Assembly: GCA_021845665.1 (NCBI GenBank) | Contig: JAJZVO010000002.1 | Location: 62,001-126,000 of the forward strand | Origin: Bacteroidota bacterium | GTDB taxonomy: Bacteria > Bacteroidota > Ignavibacteria > Kryptoniales > JAKASW01 | Length of the DNA: 64,000 bases | Reading direction: 5' to 3' | Shown here: positions 57,651 through 64,000 of the stretch, piece by piece | How positions within the stretch are numbered: the stretch's first letter is position 1 | Layout: every line of letters begins with the position of its first letter | Notes under the pieces: generated by a model | The model's database searches: none | Seen by the model: only the letters and a program-made list of their open reading frames with translations | Told to the model about the DNA's origin: nothing | Position numbers and translations under genes: made by a program

Positions 57651-58078
57651 GCCTGTATTTATAAACACAAGCGCTGTGCCCGAATTTGTGCGATTTCCCG
57701 CCTCTTTGGAGGGAGCCTGGTGGTATAATGTCCCAACTTCGGAAGCCTTCAAAGGTGGCTTGCCGCAATCTACACAGGGCTACCAACCCCCTTTTCCTGA
57801 GTTTTGAATTCACGGGAGAAATGAACCTCCTGAAATCGGATGCCTGCGATTAAGTCAAGGAATATGATAGCTATGTCTTACCTGATTGATTCAGAGCTTC
57901 CCTCCTTGGAAAAGAGATGTAACGAAAACGGGATTATTTCCACCTGGCCAAGCTTTTCTGTTCGATTTTCGCCGTAAGGATTCAGGTCCTCAAACGACAG
58001 ATTATGTGAAGGCCGCCGAATCACCCGGGGCCGGAACTTTAGTCGATATTCTCAGTTTACAAATAGATAGGAGTGACT
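57651..58078. other. Divergent intergenic region between merR and dipZ-like genes
   Basis: About 430 bases with no supported gene. It must hold both promoters. I could not identify a MerR-type dyad with the usual 19-20-base promoter spacer with confidence. Confidence 0.45.
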
Positions 58079-59824
58079 ATGCTAGTATTACTTGGATTTT
58101 CGTTCCTGGCCGGCCTGGTGACGATCCTCGCCCCGTGCATCTGGCCGATACTGCCGATCGTTCTGTCATCCTCCGTAGCCAGCAAAGGCCGCAAGAGGCC
58201 GCTGGGGATTACGGCCGGGGTGATGCTGAGCTTCGGGTTCTTCACGCTGACTCTTTCTTACCTCGTTAAGGAATTCCATTTCGACCCCGATTCTCTTCGG
58301 ATTGTTGCAGTGATCATCATAGCCTTCATGGGGCTCACGATGGTTGTCCCCCCTCTCTCATGGAAGGTGGAAGGCTTCATAAGCAGGCTCAGCAGCTTCT
58401 TCGGACAGCGCTCGAAGCAGGGGAACGGCTTCGGCCCGGGATTTCTGACGGGACTCTCACTTGGTATTGTATGGTCGCCGTGCGCGGGACCGATACTTGC
58501 CTCGATAGCCGCACTTGCCGCCACCGGAAAGGTGACGTTCGCTGTCGTCCTCGTCACTGTGGCCTACGTCGTCGGTGTCGGGGTACCGCTCTTCCTCTTT
58601 GCCTACGGAGGGCAGGCTGTCATTACCCGTACCCGTTCTCTTTCGGCGCATCTCGGAAGGATACAACAGGCATTCGGCGTGATAATGCTTCTTACAGCTG
58701 TGGCGATATATACGAACTACGACAGGTACATCGAGTCCAAACTGCTCAATGCGTTCCCGGAATTCAGCACTTCTCTGAACGGCTTCGAGAGCGATGGAGC
58801 GGTTATGCGGCAGCTCGATCTTCTCAAAGGCATCAAGGAAGTGAAATATGTCGATCCGCCTCCCGCTCAGAAAGACTTGTTCAACGCCGACTATAAGGCT
58901 CCGGATTTCGTAGGTATAACACATTGGCTCAACACGGACAAGCCGATCTCAATAAAGAGCCTGAGGGGTAAAGTCGTACTGGTGGACTTCTGGACGTACA
59001 CCTGCATCAACTGCATCAGGACTCTTCCCCATGTCACGGCGTGGTACGACAAGTATAAGGATAAAGGATTCGTCGTCATCGGGGTACACACACCTGAGTT
59101 TCAGTTCGAACATAAAACCTCGAACGTACTCGACGCGATAAAGATGTACCATATCAAATATCCTGTCGCACAGGATAACGACTATGCGACATGGAACAAC
59201 TACAACAACGAGTACTGGCCCGCAGAGTATCTCATCGACGCGAACGGGATGGTGCGGCGGACGCATTTCGGGGAAGGCGAGTATCGTGAGATGGAGATGG
59301 CGATCCGGGAGCTTCTCAGGCAGGCCGGCCAAAGTGTCACGGCGCCGTTGACGGACGTTCCGAACAAGACGCCGGATGGGAATCAGTCGTCGGAGACTTA
59401 CCTCGGCGTGTATCGCATGGAGTACTTCTATCCGTCCGGCTCTGTCAATGCCGGGAACCGCCTGTTCGTCCTCGCGAAAGAACCGTCGCTAAACTCGTTC
59501 AGCCTCGGCGGACACTGGGATATCAGACAGCATGAAGCAGTCTCTGGGAAAGATGCGACGCTGAATTATCATTTCTATGCTGACAAGGTATTCCTCGTTC
59601 TTCGTCCCGGCTCTGCGGGCGCGGGCGCGAAGGTGAGGGTCTTCCTGGACGGGAAACCAGTCGATAGCGCGAACGCAGGCTCCGACGTGAAGGACGGCGT
59701 AATCACAATAGACACCGCGCGACTTTACAACCTCATAGACTTGCACGGCAATAAGGGGAACCACCTGCTCAGACTGGAGTTCGAGAATCCCGGTACGGAA
59801 GCATTTGCCTTTACATTCGGATGA
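58079..59824 (+). CDS. DipZ-like CcdA-thioredoxin fusion protein
   Basis: 581 residues in three parts. 1-230: CcdA/DsbD membrane domain with the two reactive Cys in APCIWPI and WSPCAGP, which carries electrons across the inner membrane. About 275-420: a periplasmic TlpA-type thioredoxin with WTYTCINCIRTLPH as the CxxC site. 430-581: a C-terminal beta-sandwich as in mycobacterial DipZ (LGGHWDIRQHEAV). The whole delivers reducing power to periplasmic partners. Start ATG 58079 has AGGAG five bases upstream; a GTG two codons earlier overlaps it. The exported MsrB encoded next is a likely electron acceptor, and the heme protein on the other side may need it for maturation. Confidence 0.92.
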   Translation: MLVLLGFSFLAGLVTILAPCIWPILPIVLSSSVASKGRKRPLGITAGVMLSFGFFTLTLSYLVKEFHFDPDSLRIVAVIIIAFMGLTMVVPPLSWKVEGFISRLSSFFGQRSKQGNGFGPGFLTGLSLGIVWSPCAGPILASIAALAATGKVTFAVVLVTVAYVVGVGVPLFLFAYGGQAVITRTRSLSAHLGRIQQAFGVIMLLTAVAIYTNYDRYIESKLLNAFPEFSTSLNGFESDGAVMRQLDLLKGIKEVKYVDPPPAQKDLFNADYKAPDFVGITHWLNTDKPISIKSLRGKVVLVDFWTYTCINCIRTLPHVTAWYDKYKDKGFVVIGVHTPEFQFEHKTSNVLDAIKMYHIKYPVAQDNDYATWNNYNNEYWPAEYLIDANGMVRRTHFGEGEYREMEMAIRELLRQAGQSVTAPLTDVPNKTPDGNQSSETYLGVYRMEYFYPSGSVNAGNRLFVLAKEPSLNSFSLGGHWDIRQHEAVSGKDATLNYHFYADKVFLVLRPGSAGAGAKVRVFLDGKPVDSANAGSDVKDGVITIDTARLYNLIDLHGNKGNHLLRLEFENPGTEAFAFTFG

Positions 59825-59973
59825 AACAACCGGAACACGGCGAAAGGGAGAAACGGAGGCATCGAGAAGGTCTGGAGGGGATGGATGCCTTTTGCTCTTT
59901 GTCTCCGGCGATTTTGTTGAAGATGACTCGATGAAGGGGTGTAAGGTTTCAGACTTGGAAACGAGGATCTGTG

Positions 59974-60504
59974 ATGTTAAAGAATCTTTGGATTGTACTG
60001 GTAGCGCTGGCAGTCGCGGGAGTGGGATCGGTGCTGAGCAAGGGAACGGGCGAAGTCGCGGGACCTGTTCCATCTAACGGGAAGATAATATCCGGTATCT
60101 TCGACATGAGTGAGTTCAAGACGAACGCGCAATGGCGGAAGATACTGACGCCGTACCAGTATTATATCATGAGAGAGGCGGGCACGGAAATGCCGTACAG
60201 TGGCAAACTCGATCAGGAGTTTAAGCCGGGCATTTACCTGAGTGCTGCGACACACCAGCCGGTCTTCAGCTCGGCGACCAAGTTTCATTCGGGCACCGGC
60301 TGGCCGAGCTTCTGGGCGCCGATCGACTCGAATGCAGTCGTGCTCCGCTGGGATTACAGCATTCCGGGCGAGCCGAGGATAGAAGTGCTCGACAAATCGG
60401 GCAATCATCTCGGACATCTTTTCCACGACGGCCCGCCGCCGACCGGTGAAAGGTTCTGCATCAATTCGGCCGCGCTGATATTCGTGCCGGACAGCGGCAG
60501 GTGA
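59974..60504 (+). CDS. msrB: Exported peptide methionine-(R)-sulfoxide reductase
   Basis: 176 residues with an N-terminal hydrophobic helix (NLWIVLVALAVAGVGSVLS), so periplasmic or membrane-anchored. The MsrB core follows: WRKILTPYQYYIMREAGTE, KFHSGTGWPSFWAPID, HLGHLFHDGPPPTGERFCINSAAL with the catalytic Cys. The four zinc-binding Cys of the common form are absent (SAATHQPVF and LDKSGNHLG where two CxxC pairs are usual), so it is the zinc-free type. Repairs oxidised methionine in exported proteins; the DipZ-like thioredoxin encoded upstream is a plausible reductant. ATG 59974 has GAGG seven bases upstream. Confidence 0.93.
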   Translation: MLKNLWIVLVALAVAGVGSVLSKGTGEVAGPVPSNGKIISGIFDMSEFKTNAQWRKILTPYQYYIMREAGTEMPYSGKLDQEFKPGIYLSAATHQPVFSSATKFHSGTGWPSFWAPIDSNAVVLRWDYSIPGEPRIEVLDKSGNHLGHLFHDGPPPTGERFCINSAALIFVPDSGR

Positions 60505-60565
60505 CCCGCGATCGTGACGTCAACTCCCCCGCCGCGACATCCGGACCCCTCCCTGCATTTGGCGA

Positions 60566-61696
60566 TTAGACGTTCATGCAGAAGTCTTCGATATTATTTG
60601 GCTTGACCGCGATGGTCCGTTCCACTTTATAGCTATCGGTGAAGGTGCTGGGGAATCTCACTCTGCTCCTGTCATTCCATTTGAACTCAAAGGCGCTCAG
60701 CCTGCCATCATGTTCTTCAACGTAGTCAATTTCCTGCTGCTGAGTTGTCCGCCAGAAATACCTCCGAGCATCAACGCCCGAGTTTTGGAGAAGCTTAACG
60801 CGCTCGCTCATTAGATAATTTTCCCAGAGCGCCCCGGCATCGGAGCGTGACGACAGCGATGAGAAGTTTGCAATGACCGCGTTCCTAACGCCGTTATCGT
60901 AGAAATAGATCTTCTTTCCTTTTTTTATTTCGTTGCGGACGTTCCGGCTCAATGCTGGCACACGAAATAGAACATACGCCTGCTCCAGGAGTGACACGTA
61001 TTTTTCGACAGTCTGATTGTCGGCGCCTACCAGTTGTCCCACTTCGTTGTAAGATACCTCGTTTCCCACCTGCAGGGCCAATGCCCTGATAATCTTGTCG
61101 AGAAGAGCCGGCTTCTTCATCTGATCGAGTGTCAAGAGATCCCTGTAAAGGTAACTTCCCGCGAGGAGTTTAAGCAGCTCCTTCTCTTCGCTCTGCTTCA
61201 CCACGATTTCAGGGTATGAACCGAAGATGAGACGGTGCTCGAGCAACCGCTTCTCTTCCGTTAGACCGTGATGATCCATCAACTCGCGGAAAGAGAGTGG
61301 AAACAACATAAATTCGTACTTTCTCCCGGTCAGAGGCTCGGAGATGTCTCCGGCAAGCAGGAAGGATGAAGAGCCCGAGGCAATAACCTGGATTTCCGGC
61401 AGCTGATCGACAAATAGTTTCAGTGTGAGGCTGATGTTCTGTATTCGCTGCGCTTCGTCAATGAAGACGATTCTGGCTCCACCGACAATTGTCTTAAGCT
61501 GAGTCGACGTTACCGACGCCAAGGTGTCACGAACATCGGGCTCATCTCCGTTAAGCTGGAGGATCTTCTCGCCGCGATCCTTGAGAATGGAGTTAACCAA
61601 CGTAGTCTTACCGGATTGACGCGGACCGAAAAGAAGAATCGCTTTCCCTTTGAAGAAGTGCGCGCTAAGAGATGAAGCAATAGCTCTTGGAATCAT
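60566..61696 (-). CDS. AAA ATPase with DUF4143 domain
   Basis: 376 residues. N-terminal P-loop ATPase (AAA_14) with Walker A LFGPRQSGKTTLV, Walker B IVFIDEAQRI and sensor Ser in VIASGSSSFLLAG. A DUF4143 C-terminal domain follows from about 200 with the nuclease-like fold (ALWENYLMSERVKLL, YFWRTTQQQEIDYVEEHDGRLSAFEFKW). The D..E.K pattern of that part recalls the PD-(D/E)XK fold. These widespread proteins have no settled role. Two palindromes and a sigma-70-like promoter lie just upstream, so it is probably tightly repressed. Confidence 0.9.
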   Translation of the reverse strand: MIPRAIASSLSAHFFKGKAILLFGPRQSGKTTLVNSILKDRGEKILQLNGDEPDVRDTLASVTSTQLKTIVGGARIVFIDEAQRIQNISLTLKLFVDQLPEIQVIASGSSSFLLAGDISEPLTGRKYEFMLFPLSFRELMDHHGLTEEKRLLEHRLIFGSYPEIVVKQSEEKELLKLLAGSYLYRDLLTLDQMKKPALLDKIIRALALQVGNEVSYNEVGQLVGADNQTVEKYVSLLEQAYVLFRVPALSRNVRNEIKKGKKIYFYDNGVRNAVIANFSSLSSRSDAGALWENYLMSERVKLLQNSGVDARRYFWRTTQQQEIDYVEEHDGRLSAFEFKWNDRSRVRFPSTFTDSYKVERTIAVKPNNIEDFCMNV

Positions 61697-61701
61697 AAGT
61701 G

Positions 61702-61754
61702 TTTGCGGTTTGAATCGCAGGATAATATACTCTTTTGCGATTACAATCGCAAAA
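61702..61754 (-). promoter_or_regulatory. Promoter with two tandem palindromic operators upstream of the AAA ATPase
   Basis: A perfect 10-bp-arm palindrome TTTTGCGATT-AC-AATCGCAAAA at 61733-61754, and a weaker copy TGCGGTT-TG-AATCGCA at 61704-61719. Their centres are 32 bases apart, close to three helical turns. On the minus strand TTGCGA and TATATT, spaced 17 bases, overlap them and point at the ATPase start. This looks like a repressor-bound promoter; the regulator is unknown. Confidence 0.65.
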
Positions 61755-61955
61755 CGTTATGACTTGCCTTGGAATGGGTGGAATCTCTCGCTATTTACGA
61801 AAAGCGGGATTCGACCGGGTCAGCTATTCAAATTGCACTGTCCCGAAGGGACCGCTTGTTGTTTCGACAGGCGCCAGTGGCTAGCTTTCACAATTCATTC
61901 TTAGAGTAATTCACTCCTCCTGAAAGAGTTCAGGTCGGGAAAATGGAGATGCCGG

Positions 61956-64000
61956 ATGACAAAAAGATTACTGCTTATCCTCTCACTTAATATCCTTCTC
62001 ATATCGGCTTCTTTCGGCGTGCAGTCCGAGCACGGCAAATTCAAAATTGTGAACGATGGTAAGAGCGACTTCCATATCGTGATCGCCGCCGACCCCGATT
62101 CGGTCGAGCTTCGTTCCGCGAACCAACTTCAAAAATACTTCGCTGAAATCAGCGGAGCTGTATTACCGATCGAGCGGGAACCTGCAAGTTTCAAGGATGA
62201 GATACTGATCGGCCGGACGCGGGAGACTGAGAAGCTGCTGTCTACGAAGACGCTCGACTCGCTCGATCCCGACGGCTACCTCCTCCGCACCGTGGGGACG
62301 AAGCTGATCATTTGTGGTGGAACGCGGAAGGGGACGTTGTACGGAGTCTACTCTCTCCTCGAAGATTATCTCGGGTGTAGGAAGTACGCCGCGACTGTGA
62401 CTGTGATTCCGCACTCTTCATCTATCGTTCTCCCGCAACTTCACAAACTTTACAATCCTTTTTTCCGGTACAGGCAGGTTTACTACCTCGATACACAGGA
62501 TCAGGATTACTGCGACTGGCAGAAACTCTACTCGCCCGCCGACCAGCACAAGATATGGGGGATGTGGGTACACACGTTCGCTAAGCTGGTTCCGCCGTCG
62601 AAATACTTCGCCGATCATCCGGATTACTTCTCGGAAATCAACGGGCAGCGAGTGCCCAACGGTCAGCTGTGCCTGTCGAATCCCCACGTCCTGCCGCTAC
62701 TCGTTAAGAACCTGAAGAAGATGATGGCCGAAAACCACGGCGCAGAGTACTGGTCCGTATCGCAGAACGACAATACCAACGAAAGTCAGGACGATTCAAG
62801 CAAAGCGCTCGACGAAAGATACGGCGGCTCTTCCGGGACGATCGTCAATTTCGTGAACCAAGTTGCCGCCGAATTCCCCGACAAAACGATTTCTACGCTC
62901 GCGTACCAGTACACCCGCGCCGCTCCTACACATATCAGGCCGGCGAAGAACGTCAACATCATGCTCTGTTCCATCGAGTGCAACAGGAGCGAGCCGATCG
63001 CGACCGATCCCCGGAGCGCGTCCTTCCGCCGGGACATGGAGAACTGGACGAAGCTCACTCATAACATCATAATGTGGGACTACGTTGTTCAATTCAGCAA
63101 TCTCGTCAGCCCTTTTCCCAACTTCCGGGTCCTTCAGCCGAACATCCGGTACTTTGAGCGGAACGGGATACGCATGGTGTTCGAGCAGGGATGCGGCGAC
63201 AACGTGGGGGAGTTCTGCCATCTCCGCGCTTATGTTCTCGCGAAGCTTCTCTGGAATCCGAATATAAATGTCGATTCTGTCATGACCGATTTCCTCGACG
63301 GGTACTACGGCGCTGCCGGCCCGTACCTTCACAGGTATATAAAAATGATGGAGGATGCTCTCGCGAAATCGGGAAAGGGACTCAACATTTACGGGTCGCC
63401 GTATGACGCGCTGGACAGCTACCTTACTCCATCATTGATCAAAAAGTATTCACGATTATTCGACGAAGCCGAAAGAGCTGTTGCTAAGCGTCCCGCCTTT
63501 CTACGGCGAGTGAAGATCGCGCGGCTTCCGCTGGAGTTTGCCATTCTCGACATTTCGATGCGCCATCCCACACCTCAGCTATCCTACTTTGTCAGGCGCG
63601 GCAGTAGCTGGACGGTTCGCCGATCGATGGTGAAGCTTCTCAACTCTTTCGTGAAGGAGGCGGAGAAGGCTGGTATCAAACTGCTCCAGGAGCACGGCAT
63701 GTCTCCCGAAGAGTACAAGGAGTCGGTCGAGCAGTTTATGCGCCTCAGCATCAAAGGAAACCTCGCCTACAAAAAGCCTGTGAAGATACTCACCGAATAC
63801 AGTGATAAGTATCCCGTCGGAGGCGGCGCTGCCCTGACGGACGGTTTCCACGGACCCGACAATTACGACTGCAACTGGCTCGGTTTTCAAGGCGATAACT
63901 GCGAGGCAGTCGTCGACCTCAAGTCCGTGAAACGCGTCGACGAAATCAAGACTTCATGGCTCCAGGACTGGTACGCCTGGATATGGCTTCCATTGAAGGT
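61956..64000 (+). CDS. Exported DUF4838-type glycoside hydrolase-like protein (3' end outside window)
   Basis: The frame is open from ATG 61956 to the right edge, giving 681 residues so far. N-terminal signal peptide (RLLLILSLNILLISASFGVQS). Then an alpha-glucuronidase-like N-terminal domain (ADPDSVELRSANQLQKYFAEISG, DEILIGRTRET), a YGVYSLLEDYLGCRKYA segment that joins it to the barrel, and the DUF4838 barrel with RYRQVYYLD, MWVHTF, WSVSQNDN and NIMLCSIECNRSEP. The last 60 residues (GGAALTDGFHGPDNYDCNWLGF) begin a discoidin-type carbohydrate-binding module. Probably a periplasmic or secreted polysaccharide-acting enzyme; substrate unknown. The start is supported by GGAG about eight bases upstream. 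Confidence 0.85.
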   Translation, partial: MTKRLLLILSLNILLISASFGVQSEHGKFKIVNDGKSDFHIVIAADPDSVELRSANQLQKYFAEISGAVLPIEREPASFKDEILIGRTRETEKLLSTKTLDSLDPDGYLLRTVGTKLIICGGTRKGTLYGVYSLLEDYLGCRKYAATVTVIPHSSSIVLPQLHKLYNPFFRYRQVYYLDTQDQDYCDWQKLYSPADQHKIWGMWVHTFAKLVPPSKYFADHPDYFSEINGQRVPNGQLCLSNPHVLPLLVKNLKKMMAENHGAEYWSVSQNDNTNESQDDSSKALDERYGGSSGTIVNFVNQVAAEFPDKTISTLAYQYTRAAPTHIRPAKNVNIMLCSIECNRSEPIATDPRSASFRRDMENWTKLTHNIIMWDYVVQFSNLVSPFPNFRVLQPNIRYFERNGIRMVFEQGCGDNVGEFCHLRAYVLAKLLWNPNINVDSVMTDFLDGYYGAAGPYLHRYIKMMEDALAKSGKGLNIYGSPYDALDSYLTPSLIKKYSRLFDEAERAVAKRPAFLRRVKIARLPLEFAILDISMRHPTPQLSYFVRRGSSWTVRRSMVKLLNSFVKEAEKAGIKLLQEHGMSPEEYKESVEQFMRLSIKGNLAYKKPVKILTEYSDKYPVGGGAALTDGFHGPDNYDCNWLGFQGDNCEAVVDLKSVKRVDEIKTSWLQDWYAWIWLPLK

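Overview
The window looks like a chromosomal segment of a member of the Bacteroidota/Chlorobiota side of the FCB group, probably an Ignavibacteria-, Kapabacteria- or Kryptonia-like lineage. The best pointer is a full-length sprA gene (type IX secretion translocon), a second giant outer-membrane beta-barrel protein that shares a short motif with SprA, and a type II-C Cas9 with the long CRISPR repeat seen in this part of the tree. Many genes have clear AGGAGG-type ribosome binding sites, which is less usual in Bacteroidetes proper. The assignment is inference from gene content; no 16S or tRNA gene is visible.

Layout. 1-6900: a type II-C CRISPR-Cas locus (cas9 cut by the window edge, cas1, cas2, terminator, 29 identical 46-bp repeats) that ends against a 5'-truncated iron-sulfur protein gene. 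7400-12600: aroC, a DUF1624 membrane acyltransferase, an alpha/beta hydrolase, a class III adenylate cyclase and tadA. 12600-19600: sprA. 20200-29700: a response regulator, trans-aconitate methyltransferase, proBA, a membrane protein, a diheme cytochrome c and two APC-family amino acid permeases. 30216-30667: a complete small mobile element (terminal inverted repeats plus an 8-bp target duplication) carrying only the C-terminal end of an IS4-type transposase. 30800-41800: an AraC/GyrI regulator, nth, sucC, gatB, tpiA, a large outer-membrane protein, a BON-domain protein, and an arsR-doxX pair.

41900-52850 is the most interesting accessory region. Reading leftward on the minus strand it has an ABC ATPase, an FtsX/MacB-like permease, a receiver-less sigma-54 activator, a 105-codon ORF that overlaps the next gene by ATGA, a radical SAM/SPASM peptide maturase, and a 35-codon Cys-rich peptide gene with a near-perfect ribosome binding site (too short for usual gene calling). 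A hybrid sensor kinase follows. A divergent NtrC-type regulator and sensor kinase sit on the plus strand. I read this as a RiPP (ribosomally made, radical-SAM-modified peptide) cluster with its own exporter and sigma-54 control.

53000-64000: a LigB-type dioxygenase, a small outer-membrane protein, a PPK2 kinase, and then a redox/sulfur block. That block holds a MerR regulator with a Cys-rich tail, a three-part chimera of a truncated octaheme cytochrome, half a YeeE/YedE transporter and a rhodanese-like domain lacking its catalytic Cys, a DipZ-like CcdA-thioredoxin fusion, and an exported MsrB. The window closes with an AAA/DUF4143 ATPase controlled by tandem palindromes and an exported DUF4838 protein cut by the right edge.
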